Counted from the stretch's first letter, positions 44,990 to 54,472 are shown. The stretch is 64,000 nucleotides of DNA from Proteiniphilum saccharofermentans (GCF_900095135.1 NZ_LT605205.1:3968001-4032000); one strand, 5' to 3'. The notes: generated from the letters alone by a model not told the origin. Program-made: numbers and translations.

Positions 44990-45496
44990 TTATCCATTTG
45001 TCCGGAAAGAAATATCTTCTCCTCTTGCACGGGCCTCCCTAACCATCTGTTGGTATTCTTCCGGCAACGATTCGATTGGCATAATCATATCATCAATCAT
45101 GACAAACTGATTCAATGGGTTACTATCAACCATATGTCCGGTCGCAAATTCATTATTGAAGATTCTGTCCAATTTCAGCATATCCCGGATCAATTTAGAC
45201 TTGGCTCCTACTGTTGAGCTTTTTGTGCCGAAATAATTATGAATATCACTTGATGGAATATAGGGCTCAAAAGATTTGTCGAAAAGGAAGTTCAGATTAC
45301 CAATCGTATATATGACAGAGGCTGCCCATATCTCCATTTTTCCGGTCAAGAAAGGGACATTTCTCTTACGCCCTAATTTTTGAACCAGCTCAATACAAAG
45401 TTGTTTATATTCCTCATTTAGTTTCTCCTGACAGAAATTAGAGACCAGCTCGATCAATTCCTCTTCTTTTTTTCTTTTGATTTGTTTTGTGTCCAT
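44990..45496 (-). CDS. DUF6398 domain protein
   Basis: This 168-residue protein is helical, with the sections ELVQKLGRKRNVPFLTGK, MEIWAASVIYTIGNLNFLFD and FGTKSSTVGAKSKLIRDML, the pattern of DUF6398. The middle looks like a small DNA-binding or replication-associated helical domain, but no function is established. It is the first gene of an operon that runs on to the DUF5131 gene. Two identical palindromes lie in its upstream region. Confidence 0.75.
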   Translation of the reverse strand: MDTKQIKRKKEEELIELVSNFCQEKLNEEYKQLCIELVQKLGRKRNVPFLTGKMEIWAASVIYTIGNLNFLFDKSFEPYIPSSDIHNYFGTKSSTVGAKSKLIRDMLKLDRIFNNEFATGHMVDSNPLNQFVMIDDMIMPIESLPEEYQQMVREARARGEDISFRTNG

Positions 45497-45562
45497 ATAT
45501 TATACCTTATAAATAATTTTGTAAAAGCATTTTAGAGTTTACGAACGCCATCCCAACTTGAT

Positions 45563-45641
45563 GTCACAAATTGTGACTTCAAGTTTTGAAACTCGTTATC
45601 AGTCAATATTAATATTTTCGTTTAAGATCACAAATTGTGAT
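45563..45641. promoter_or_regulatory. Twin palindromes upstream of the DUF6398 operon
   Basis: TCACAAATTGTGA occurs at 45564-45576 and again at 45628-45640, each extendable by one matched base pair. The centres are 64 bp apart, close to six helical turns, so bound proteins would face the same side. They lie between the RhuM stop codon and the DUF6398 start. Confidence 0.6.
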
Positions 45642-45660
45642 TTATACTGTCAGATAACTT

Positions 45661-46659
45661 TTACTCGTCTTTTCTATCTTTTTTCTTGTTAGCCTTTCTT
45701 TCCAATTGCTTAATCGTATCCAGATAGGCTTGCTCAACAGGAGATACAGTTTTCACTTGATATTTTCTGTACTCAGCTTTTGCTTTCTCCATCGCTTGTT
45801 GATGGCTGATGCTACCGGCATCGGTCAATAACTTTTCTCCGGTTGAAGAAAGAATATTATCCAACTGATTAACGTAGTCCGACATATACATTGGATTACG
45901 CCGCATAGCTTGAATTTCCGCAAAGTCGAAATACCCGGAAACAAGATTGTTCAATATTTTAAGCTCGTCAGCCGTCAGGTAATTTTTTGCAACAGTTATA
46001 TCTTTGCTTGTGGGAAGATCTCCAGAGAATATAGTCAGCCCCATGAACGGTTTGTCAGAATCTGCCCGTTCGTAGATGACTTCTGCAGCGGTATGTCCAT
46101 GGGCCGCGAAGTGTAGCTTATTTTGTACAATTTTGAAGAATTGGATGGAAACATCAGATTTTGGATCATAATCCACACTTGTCGCATAAAGGTCGAGCAC
46201 CTGGCGATAAAGCACTTTCTCGGAAGAACGAATATCCCGGATCCGATCGAGCAGTTCTTTCCAATAACCTCCGCCACCTAATTGCTTCAGGCGTTCATCA
46301 TCCATCGTAAAGCCTTTGATAATATATTCTTTAAGCCGTTGGGTAGCCCAAATGCGGAATTGTGTACCCTGAAGCGATTTAACCCGGTAACCCACCGAAA
46401 TAATAACATCCAGGCTATAGTGGTTAGTATCGTATTTTTTACCATCCGCCGCAGTTATCCGGAAATTCCGGACAACTGAACTCTCATCCAACTCTCCTTC
46501 CTTAAATATATTGCCAATATGCTCTGATATTGTCCGCTTGTCCTTTCCAAATAATATCCCCATTTGGGACTGTGTCAACCAAACGGTTTCATCTTCTAAC
46601 CGGACATCAATTTTGATGCTGCCTTCTTTGTTTTGATATATGAGTATATTACTATTCAT
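45661..46659 (-). CDS. RhuM family protein
   Basis: This 332-residue protein has the N-terminal RhuM/KilA-like section (IDVRLEDETVWLTQSQMGILF, then KRTISEHIGNIF), the SLDVIISVGYRVKSLQGTQFRIWAT motif, and a Fic-like helical part with HGHTAAEVIYERAD. The latter is a reduced form of the Fic HxFxxGNGR motif, so adenylyl-transfer activity is doubtful. RhuM genes occur in pathogenicity and defence-type islands; their role is not settled. It has its own promoter box and lies 119 bp after the giant helicase gene. Confidence 0.88.
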   Translation of the reverse strand: MNSNILIYQNKEGSIKIDVRLEDETVWLTQSQMGILFGKDKRTISEHIGNIFKEGELDESSVVRNFRITAADGKKYDTNHYSLDVIISVGYRVKSLQGTQFRIWATQRLKEYIIKGFTMDDERLKQLGGGGYWKELLDRIRDIRSSEKVLYRQVLDLYATSVDYDPKSDVSIQFFKIVQNKLHFAAHGHTAAEVIYERADSDKPFMGLTIFSGDLPTSKDITVAKNYLTADELKILNNLVSGYFDFAEIQAMRRNPMYMSDYVNQLDNILSSTGEKLLTDAGSISHQQAMEKAKAEYRKYQVKTVSPVEQAYLDTIKQLERKANKKKDRKDE

Positions 46660-46699
46660 ATCGCTTTTTCTACTTTTATGTTAGGACTTAATTTACCTT

Positions 46700-46707
46700 C
46701 AAAGATA
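46700..46707 (-). promoter_or_regulatory. -7 promoter element of the RhuM gene
   Basis: TATCTTTG on the minus strand, 40 bp before the RhuM ATG, fits TAnnTTTG. RhuM can be expressed independently of the helicase gene. Confidence 0.5.
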
Positions 46708-46778
46708 AGGATCTTAGAAGAGCCATATTTTTTACATTTTGGCGGAAATATTCTTACCGACTGCAATAAACAGCTAAT

Positions 46779-49700
46779 TTACAAAATAATAGCCCGTCCG
46801 TTTTCCACTTTCATATAACCCCGCTCTATTGCTTCACGTATGCCCTTACGCATAGCATAATCAACAATATTCCCCGTCCTGGTAAAACCGAAAAGTTGCG
46901 CTGTAATACGTGACAAATCTTTTGTCGGGAGGCTGATTTGTGATCTCAATAAATATCTCATCGCATTCGCCACTTCATCAGGCGCCAAATCATGCGCAAT
47001 ACGTTCCGATACCGGCCTGAAAGTATCGTATGAAATCATCTGCTCTTCACTTCTCCAAAAGAAGAAAGATCCGTGGCCTCTTTTTGGATAGTGTTCAATC
47101 TTATTGAACAATTCATTAAAATAGGCATCTATCCGTGATCCTAAACGGGAAATTCCCCAGGAATTAAGCACACGCTTACACAGCAGAGAACGGCTTATTG
47201 GCGCTTCTGCTTCAAGTACCGTTTGGATTTGCCTTAAGATATAGTCCTCATGGTGAGGAAGAAGAAATGATTCTGAGGGAAATGGCACTTTTGGAAGATT
47301 TGCATACACATATGTATCATGTATATCGGATTCTTCTGTTTTTATTGGCTCTTCCCGCATTACGGTTGACGCTTCTTTCATCACAACCGGCTCTTTCGCC
47401 ATTGTATTTGGTTTTTCCGGCATCACTCCCCGATCCGCAAAATTATTTTTGATCAGCCCCTCTTCATCTCCTGCCAGAACCAATCCTTTTCCATCTTGTT
47501 TTTTAGCTATGACCGGTTCAGAGATTCCCTTTTTAGCTTTTTCGATGGCAGACTCAATCATGATCATTACTTTCGAGGGATTCTCCCACCAATCGAGCGT
47601 CCATACACGGCATATATTCCATCCCAACATGCGCAATACACTGTTCTGCACAATTTCCCTATCCCTGGTGGTTTTTGTCCGTCTATAATTTTCGCCATCA
47701 CAAATGATACCTAAAATATAGTTACCAGGATTATTCTTATCCACAACGGCAATATCAATCTTATAGCCGGAAGTACCGATATTTGTATGCACCTCATATC
47801 CTATTTCCCTTAATTTTTCAGCAACAAGATATTCAATTGAAGCATCCTTGGACATAGCTAACTGTCGCTCCCTATTGAGTCGCTCTCCCTTTTCCGCAAA
47901 ATCGAGAAAACGTTTCAGGCTTTTGACACCTATGGCAGAGGTGCGATTCAAATCGATCTGATCGGAACGCAGTGATGAGAAAATGATCATTTCATACCTT
48001 GCGCGGGAGACAGCCACATTCAGACGCCTCTCCCCTCCATTACGGTTTAATGGCCCGAAGTTCATACTCACCCGGCCTTCCGCATCCGGGCCATATCCCA
48101 CGGAAAACAGAATGACATCGCGTTCATCACCCTGTACATTTTCGAGATTCTTAATGAACAGGGGCTCTTTGCATTCCAGGGCAATAGCCTCTAAATCGGG
48201 TCTGAAAACAAACAGATCTGACAACAGGTCTTCAATAAGATTCTGTTGCACTGCACTAAAGGTAACTACTCCAATACTTTTTTTTCTTAACTCCTCATCG
48301 GACAAACGACGTTTGATCTCATTGACTACGGCTTCGGCCTCATTTCTATTCTGCCGGCTTCTCCCTTTGTCATAGAGCCCATCGATATGAACCATGCGGA
48401 CTTTCGATTCGATATTATCAGGAGAAGGAAAAGTAAGCAGTTTATTATCATAATACTCCGAATTGCTGAACGCTATCAGGCTTTCATGTTTACTACGGTA
48501 GTGCCACAGCAGATAGCGGGAGGGTATAGAAAGCGCCAAAGTATCGTCCAGGATACTCTCCAGATCTTCTTTATCCAGATTATCCTCATCCACGTTATTG
48601 ACAGAGAAAAAGTTTGTCGGAGGCATTTGCTTGGGATCACCTACAATGATCATGTTCTTTCCCCTGGCAATAGCGCCCACAGCCTCATACGTCGGCATTT
48701 GAGAAGCCTCGTCGAAAATGATCAGATCAAACTTGTCGGCATCGGGATTGATATATTGCGCGACCGAGATCGGACTCATCAGCATGCAAGGACACATGCG
48801 TGATAATAAAGTAGGAATCTGATCGAACAGGTTGCGGATGGACATGCCACGCGCATTATTCCTGATACTGCGTTGCAATATTCCCACTTCTGAATTTTGG
48901 GTAGCCTCAATAGTAAACGAGGGGATATTCGCGGCCAATCTGGCATATAATTCTTTCCTGGTGATTTCTGCAAAATTATCGTTCAATTCCTTGTACTTTG
49001 AAATCACATCATTGAATAATTCTCCTTTAAAAAGTTCCAATCCCGGCTCCTGCGCAATAATATAGTCAATAGCCGCATGATAGAATCCTTTCAAAAAACT
49101 GTTTTTTAATTGATGCGTCGGAATATTCTTCTCCCTGTATTCATCAGCGACAAATCCAATTTGAAGTCCGGCCGCCCTCTCTTTTGCAGTGAGCCACTGA
49201 CACCAGTCTTTTAGCTTGTCGATATGGGAAAGCCAACTATTTAACCGGGATAAAGCGTTGTCTAACCACAATGCATCATTGCCCATTAGCACCGTATCGT
49301 CCACATTCAATACCCTCGACATTTCGGATAATACATTCTCCAATTTCAACAACAACACGCTACATTCATTGAAAGATTTCTCATGTACTTTCCTAAAAGT
49401 ATCTATCCCGCTCACTAACTGCCTGGCGATATTTTGCTTCAGTTCATTGGCTTTCACGATATCGTTCGTAAAAACAAGCACAACATTGTCCAATAAAGAG
49501 AAATCGTTGATTATTTGAAGGATCGTTTCCCATTGTTCATTTTCCGGTTTGGCAAACTTTCCGAACAGCGAGTGCAACTTTGAGGAATAGTCATTCACTA
49601 ATTTCCGTTCCTGCTGGTATTGGATAATGTTTGTAAGTGTGTTCTTTATATCGATATGTTTAATAGTGCCGACATCAATATATAATTTCAATTGACCACG

Positions 49701-52700
49701 CACCTTCTTTTGTCCCAAAATCCGGGGGATATACCATTTATTGGCGGCCATATTCCATGCATTCAATAGAGATCTGGCATCGATAGTAAGGATATCTTCG
49801 CTGAAATACTGTCGGATTTCTTTTTTATATCGGTCACGCTCCTTTCCATGCACTACCACTTCTCTACATTCCGTGAACAGCTCTTCCGGCGTATGTTCGT
49901 GCAATAAAGCAGGTGTCAACCCGGGTATTTGAAGTAAAACAGCGAAAAGCGTTGCCGCGCTGTCAAACTGCCCCCGGGTATATTTTGTTTCAGGCGTATC
50001 TCCTGTCAGCGTACTTAATAGCGTTGTTTGCTTTTTCAGATCCGAAAAAACCTTAATGGCCTCCTGTAAGACAACAGAAGCTTTCTCTTTTGCTTCAGAT
50101 GTATATCTTGACAGGTTGATGCCGGTCAGAGGATGGTCATAAGGATGTCCGCAAGCATTGCCAATGCTTACCAGCAAATCGACCATATCCTGCCACTCAA
50201 GCAGTTTCTCTTCTGTCAGGCCGGGAAACAGGTGTGAAGGAAATTTTACCTCCTGATCCGTCTCTGTATGTAAATAATTTGTGATAGCCCGGTACAACGA
50301 TAACCCAAACGGATACTGCTTATGCAATGCATCCACGTATACATTCAGGTTTTTACGCAGTTCGAATAAACGTTTGGCATCCCGGTCGAAATTCTCAGGA
50401 GAACGGTGTTTCACAATTTCAGTCGTCCTTTTCAACTGCGACAGGACATCTGTCTTCTTCGCTTTATTTGAATGAAGTTCCAGACAGAAAGGAGCCAACC
50501 CGATAGCCTCCAGGCGGCTTTGCACAACCGATAACGCGGCCATTTTTTCTGCAACGAACAATACCCTCTTCTTCCGGTATAAGGCGTTCGCTATGATATT
50601 GGTAATGGTCTGCGATTTCCCTGTCCCGGGAGGTCCATGCAAGATATAGGTTTTATCATTGACGGCTTCATAAACGGCTTCCAACTGGGATGAATCGGCG
50701 CTGATAGGGAGTACAATATCTGCCGGACTCAACGTTTTATCCAAATCCGACGCATTGGTCACTCTGTCATCCACATCGAACTCAATTTTCCCGTTGACCA
50801 GGCTCTGTACCAATTTATTCCGTAGCAACTTATCCGAGTTATTGTGGATATCATTCCACATAATGAATTTATTGAACGAGAATATACCCAGAACAGCCTG
50901 TTCTTCCACATCCCATTTTGGCAGGTTTTTGATGCTGCTCCTGATGATAGAATAGATAAGCCTTACATTCACGCCACTTTCATCCTGCGGGAGTGGTTCC
51001 AAACCAGGCACATTGATACCGAAATTTTGCCTGAGCATCTCAAGCAAAGTGATGTTCAGCATAATATCTTCTTCCCGCGAACGAATGATATACCCTTTGG
51101 CAGCCGATTTCCGAATCATTTCTACGGGGAATAACAATATTGGAGCATAACGCGGACGTTCACTACTGGGAGTCTCGTACCAGCGAAGTAACCCGAGCGC
51201 CATATAGAGTGTATTGGCTCCATTTTCTTCAATCGACAATCTGGAGGAACGGTACAAATGCTTTAATGACTTATCCAATTCCGATTCTGTCAGGTAGGTC
51301 CTTAATCTCTTCTGATCCATTTCCGATTTGATCAACTCAATAATTGGATCGGAAGAGGCCAGAGAATGATAGACTCCAAAATCATATAACGGATTGTCCC
51401 AGTCTGTAGGTTTCGGCATGAGCCTGAACTCACTCCCATCGGCTAAGGCATCTTCAAATTTATCTAAATCGGCTGAAATTAATTGAAGTGTATTTCTCGT
51501 TATTCTGGTGTTCAACAGATTATTTCGCAAGCTCAAATCCAATAATTTTCGTTCCCACATCAATTGCTTGGTAACTTGGATATCAGTGGAAAGATTGGAT
51601 AAATCATATGGATTAATCGCTTCCGGATTAACAATTTCCTTTTCTATAAATGGGGCTTCGCTCTCTTTTATCTGCCAATGCTCACCATTCAAAACACGTT
51701 GCGGCAGAGGCCGTACTCCCGAATACCGGGAACGTTTCACATCCAAAGCCAAAACAAAATCACCAATTCGTTTGACAGCATCGTGTGCCTGCTTTACCGC
51801 CTGGTCGAAAGTAGCGTCATTTCCCTTATTCATACAGGTAGTTTCCACCAAGATAATCTCATTGACCCCTTCGGCTGTTCTTTTTGTCAGGAACGAACAA
51901 TCATCAATCACGCTATCAGGAAAAGTGTCCGGCACGAGCCACGCACCTGCAAAGGCGTGTCCCCGGGTAACAACAATCAAGGGATGGATACCAATCGCTT
52001 CCAGACAAGAAGCATACAATAAGGCCATGTCCAGGCATGTCCCCAGTTTCTGCGATGTCACACTATCTACCATTCTAATGCGCTGTCCATACTTCTCAAA
52101 ACTTGCCGGAACCGAGCTGTATATGATACCTTGTTCCGCAATGGCATTATAGACAGCCGCCATCTGATTCTTTACCCGGTTGGGATTCCTGCTCTGGTAT
52201 TCGTCAAGCGCCGGATTGCCCGTCATCTTTTCCAAAATATCAGCCACCCTTCTCTGTATGGGAATAACAGCAGGGTGGTTAGGAGTGACAAAAGCAGACA
52301 GCATCTCCGGCAGGATGGAAACCCCGCTCCACTGATCAAAAGCCAATACGTCGATAGGATAATCCTCCTTGAAAATAATCTCATCCTCCAGTTTAATGGT
52401 TAACGAAATATTCCCGGCTATCCGCTCGGTGAGTTGAATAAAAAAATTGGTCGACAATTTTAGTTTCAGGTCATCAATCCGGGCTGTATGGTTGGCAGGA
52501 ATTTCCTCTAACAGATAAGGTACTGTCTCGGCAAAATCGGGTTCGGTAGCCAGTTCCACACGGATATTGCTTAACGGCTTTCCTGAAATATTTTCAATGG
52601 TGAAAGCACGAACGACAGAAACACGATTCTGCTGAAACGCGAAATTGATCACAGGAAGATAGACGAATTCCACCTTTATTAAATTAGATCTTTCACTCAT
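46779..52700 (-). CDS. Giant transglutaminase-like / SF1 helicase / Vsr-like nuclease protein
   Basis: This 1973-residue protein has at least five parts. (1) A beta-sandwich, about 1-110. (2) A papain-like transglutaminase core with Cys222 (LGTCLDMALLYASC), His248 (VVTRGHAFAGAWL) and acidic residues after it. (3) A DUF4011-type region opening at WERKLLDLSLRNNLLN (about 382). (4) A superfamily 1 helicase with Walker A GPPGTGKS (689-696), Walker B DEASQMP (Asp1330), GDPKQMPP and the NVAVSRAR motif near 1561. (5) A Vsr/MTES_1575-like nuclease (about 1620-1720; GYKIDIAVVD, GIICDGENY), then a DUF3320 C-terminus. Related helicase-nucleases are frequent in defence islands. The likely job is sensing and cutting foreign DNA, which is an inference. 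Confidence 0.9.
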   Translation of the reverse strand: MSERSNLIKVEFVYLPVINFAFQQNRVSVVRAFTIENISGKPLSNIRVELATEPDFAETVPYLLEEIPANHTARIDDLKLKLSTNFFIQLTERIAGNISLTIKLEDEIIFKEDYPIDVLAFDQWSGVSILPEMLSAFVTPNHPAVIPIQRRVADILEKMTGNPALDEYQSRNPNRVKNQMAAVYNAIAEQGIIYSSVPASFEKYGQRIRMVDSVTSQKLGTCLDMALLYASCLEAIGIHPLIVVTRGHAFAGAWLVPDTFPDSVIDDCSFLTKRTAEGVNEIILVETTCMNKGNDATFDQAVKQAHDAVKRIGDFVLALDVKRSRYSGVRPLPQRVLNGEHWQIKESEAPFIEKEIVNPEAINPYDLSNLSTDIQVTKQLMWERKLLDLSLRNNLLNTRITRNTLQLISADLDKFEDALADGSEFRLMPKPTDWDNPLYDFGVYHSLASSDPIIELIKSEMDQKRLRTYLTESELDKSLKHLYRSSRLSIEENGANTLYMALGLLRWYETPSSERPRYAPILLFPVEMIRKSAAKGYIIRSREEDIMLNITLLEMLRQNFGINVPGLEPLPQDESGVNVRLIYSIIRSSIKNLPKWDVEEQAVLGIFSFNKFIMWNDIHNNSDKLLRNKLVQSLVNGKIEFDVDDRVTNASDLDKTLSPADIVLPISADSSQLEAVYEAVNDKTYILHGPPGTGKSQTITNIIANALYRKKRVLFVAEKMAALSVVQSRLEAIGLAPFCLELHSNKAKKTDVLSQLKRTTEIVKHRSPENFDRDAKRLFELRKNLNVYVDALHKQYPFGLSLYRAITNYLHTETDQEVKFPSHLFPGLTEEKLLEWQDMVDLLVSIGNACGHPYDHPLTGINLSRYTSEAKEKASVVLQEAIKVFSDLKKQTTLLSTLTGDTPETKYTRGQFDSAATLFAVLLQIPGLTPALLHEHTPEELFTECREVVVHGKERDRYKKEIRQYFSEDILTIDARSLLNAWNMAANKWYIPRILGQKKVRGQLKLYIDVGTIKHIDIKNTLTNIIQYQQERKLVNDYSSKLHSLFGKFAKPENEQWETILQIINDFSLLDNVVLVFTNDIVKANELKQNIARQLVSGIDTFRKVHEKSFNECSVLLLKLENVLSEMSRVLNVDDTVLMGNDALWLDNALSRLNSWLSHIDKLKDWCQWLTAKERAAGLQIGFVADEYREKNIPTHQLKNSFLKGFYHAAIDYIIAQEPGLELFKGELFNDVISKYKELNDNFAEITRKELYARLAANIPSFTIEATQNSEVGILQRSIRNNARGMSIRNLFDQIPTLLSRMCPCMLMSPISVAQYINPDADKFDLIIFDEASQMPTYEAVGAIARGKNMIIVGDPKQMPPTNFFSVNNVDEDNLDKEDLESILDDTLALSIPSRYLLWHYRSKHESLIAFSNSEYYDNKLLTFPSPDNIESKVRMVHIDGLYDKGRSRQNRNEAEAVVNEIKRRLSDEELRKKSIGVVTFSAVQQNLIEDLLSDLFVFRPDLEAIALECKEPLFIKNLENVQGDERDVILFSVGYGPDAEGRVSMNFGPLNRNGGERRLNVAVSRARYEMIIFSSLRSDQIDLNRTSAIGVKSLKRFLDFAEKGERLNRERQLAMSKDASIEYLVAEKLREIGYEVHTNIGTSGYKIDIAVVDKNNPGNYILGIICDGENYRRTKTTRDREIVQNSVLRMLGWNICRVWTLDWWENPSKVMIMIESAIEKAKKGISEPVIAKKQDGKGLVLAGDEEGLIKNNFADRGVMPEKPNTMAKEPVVMKEASTVMREEPIKTEESDIHDTYVYANLPKVPFPSESFLLPHHEDYILRQIQTVLEAEAPISRSLLCKRVLNSWGISRLGSRIDAYFNELFNKIEHYPKRGHGSFFFWRSEEQMISYDTFRPVSERIAHDLAPDEVANAMRYLLRSQISLPTKDLSRITAQLFGFTRTGNIVDYAMRKGIREAIERGYMKVENGRAIIL

Positions 52701-52751
52701 ATTAGCATTGGTATAAGAATATATCGCTATTGTATTTTTTTATTTGATATT

Positions 52752-52759
52752 CAAAGGTA
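52752..52759 (-). promoter_or_regulatory. -7 promoter element of the giant helicase gene
   Basis: TACCTTTG on the minus strand fits TAnnTTTG, 51 bp upstream of the helicase ATG. Confidence 0.5.
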
Positions 52760-52870
52760 AAAATTTTAATGAGGATTCAGAGGTAATAAACAAAAAATCA
52801 TACTCTCCATTCTACTTCATTTGCACATATGGAGTTAAACTTCATTTTGAGACAGTCTCTATATCTTTCA

Positions 52871-52897
52871 GCGGAAAGAAAGGATTGTGAACCTTTC
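52871..52897. repeat. Imperfect copy of the tRNA-Ser 3' end, or T-arm-like hairpin
   Basis: GCGGAAAGAAAGG at 52871-52883 is identical to 56548-56560, the end of the tRNA-Ser gene, in the same orientation. Similarity continues imperfectly through ATT and GAACC. The same stretch folds as a hairpin (AGAAAGG with CCTTTCT), so a terminator is the alternative reading. Confidence 0.45.
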
Positions 52898-52941
52898 TAT
52901 ATAACCTTGTAAAGCACAGTATCTTATTTTCCCTTTTAAGT

Positions 52942-53410
52942 CTAAGGCAGGATATAGCCTAATCGCTGAATGACTGGTGTACTTTGATATCGCGATGCTG
53001 TTTTCACAAGTGCCGATACTATCATAATCTGCGCTAATTCCTGCAATACGGTAGTTGCCCGATTTAATCCGATTTTGTGGGTATAGTTCAACAAATCAAG
53101 TGCAGTCAACTCGGGTGAAGAAACATTCATATACCCTGCATTAGTCGTTTTTTTCACAATATCTCCCTGTTCCCAACTATTTTTTGAAAAAAATGAAATT
53201 TTCAACTTTTTATTATGAATACTTCTCGACGCAGGGGTTTGTACTATCACAAAATATTCCATTGGCTGCTGATGTGTTGCACCATGCAAAGCCGCCGCCG
53301 ATAATAATGCCACATAATATGGCTGTTCAGCGACTCCATTAGATCATCAATAAATATGGCGGTAACATTCCTTGATTTGAATATTCTGGTGGAATTATCA
53401 CATAAAAAGT
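52942..53410 (-). pseudogene. AbiEi-type antitoxin remnant, two frameshifts
   Basis: The C-terminal part is open for 123 codons from a GTG (ALLSAAALHGATHQQPMEYF, then SSPELTALDLLNYTHKIGLNR), typical of AbiEi-type antitoxins of type IV toxin-antitoxin systems. Upstream pieces FYVIIPPEYSNQGMLPPYL and IDDLMESLN belong to the same family but lie in two other frames, one missing base apart each. The N-terminal wHTH is gone. No AbiEii toxin gene follows. Confidence 0.75.
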
Positions 53411-53569
53411 GAGTTTGCTATTCCTGATTATATTGAGCCAACAACCTTGCTTATTTTAGGTTATCCCAAGAATGGATTTTTAGAAGCAAATCGTCATACT
53501 ATGGAACGCAAAGCCCTTAATGAAACAATAATGATAGAAGGGTATTCTGAACCATTAAGCATAAAGTAA
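53411..53569 (+). pseudogene. C-terminal fragment of a nitroreductase
   Basis: 52 codons without a start read EFAIPDYIEPTTLLILGYPK and NGFLEANRHTMERKALNET before a TAA. This matches the C-terminus of FMN-dependent nitroreductases. The fragment begins exactly where the oppositely oriented AbiEi remnant ends, so a rearrangement joined the two. Confidence 0.65.
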
Positions 53570-53624
53570 GACTTCGGTCTGATTATAAATATTCACTTAA
53601 AATTTTATGCTTATGAATGAATTA

Positions 53625-53917
53625 TCAAGAGAGAGGTGTTTTGTCCTCGTATAGGTTTATATGAAAGTATCTCCGGCTTGCTTTTTTATTTTCTTCTTTA
53701 TTCCCGATTTCACAGCTATAAATATATTACCATTTCCCAAAGGCATCAAATGAACATTCGAAAACTCATAATCATCTATCTTCCCTTTTACTTTCAACAT
53801 TCCAAAAGAAGTTTTGGGCATAGGGATTTCAGGTATTTCGACATAAGTCCAACCTCCCTTCCCTTCAAATTTCTGTAATAAATAACTCCTGTTTACCAAT
53901 GGTTTTTCAGTTCCCAT
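53625..53917 (-). pseudogene. DUF1905 protein, frameshifted near its end
   Basis: The open part (86 codons, 53657-53917) reads FEGKGGWTYVEIPEIPMPK, then FGMLKVKGKIDDYEFSNVHL and ends in AGDTFI. DUF1905 proteins normally continue after GDT with a strand. That strand, HINLYEDKTPLS, is present one frame over at 53625-53663 before stops. A single lost base explains this. The function of the family is not known to me, and the truncated product may still fold. Confidence 0.6.
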
Positions 53918-53932
53918 ATAACCAAATTAATG

Positions 53933-53970
53933 AAAATAGCTGCGCAATTTTGAAGTGACACAGCTATTTT
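53933..53970 (-). terminator. Hairpin downstream of the GyrI-like gene
   Basis: The perfect 10-bp arms AAAATAGCTG (53933-53942) and CAGCTATTTT (53961-53970) lie just after the GyrI-like stop codon. The stem has T-rich ends on both strands, suiting an intrinsic terminator. Confidence 0.5.
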
Positions 53971-53992
53971 TTGTATTACGATAAAATCAATC

Positions 53993-54472
53993 CTATTTCA
54001 TAGGAATACACAGATTTACTATCCAAGGAGCATCCGCATCCTGAGTGTCTCCGGCGCAACTCACATACAGTTCATAATGATCCCGCATGTCATATTCATA
54101 CCCTTTATCATTAAAGGCGGAAGATACTTTTTGCCAAGCCTCGCCGTATTCTGACATTGTTACTTCTACTTGCATCACAAAATACTTACCTCCACTTATC
54201 GTATAGTCTTGCATTCCTTTACCGGGTTCAATCCCTGAAACGTTTTCCAGACAGGCTTCCGAACGTAATTTTTCAACCGGTGTATGCATAGGGTCATCAT
54301 GGTAAACACCTGCCATTTTTGGTGAAGCAGCCCAAAGATTATTGGCTCCGGCCCATGCCGCAAGTTTCTCAAATGCTCCTGCAATACCTGCATAATCTCC
54401 AATGTGTGAAATTGCAATCGTTTTAATGGGTTCGAGATTTTTGATCTCTGTACTGTTAATTTTCATATACAT
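53993..54472 (-). CDS. Stand-alone GyrI-like small-molecule-binding protein
   Basis: This 159-residue protein consists only of a GyrI/SOUL-like effector-binding domain: IKTIAISHIGDYAGIAGAFEKL, then KMAGVYHDDP, GKYFVMQVEVTMSEYGEAWQ and DMRDHYELY, ending WIVNLCIPMK. No DNA-binding part is attached. Such domains bind hydrophobic small molecules and can act as sinks or scavenging enzymes. An ATG at 54466 is an alternative start. It lies next to a WYL regulator gene, transcribed in the same direction. Confidence 0.85.
   Translation of the reverse strand: MYMKINSTEIKNLEPIKTIAISHIGDYAGIAGAFEKLAAWAGANNLWAASPKMAGVYHDDPMHTPVEKLRSEACLENVSGIEPGKGMQDYTISGGKYFVMQVEVTMSEYGEAWQKVSSAFNDKGYEYDMRDHYELYVSCAGDTQDADAPWIVNLCIPMK

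Noticed and set aside
45661-46659. RhuM as an active Fic adenylyltransferase
   Set aside because: Only HGHTAAE is seen in place of the HxFxxGNGR motif, so catalysis is not supported.
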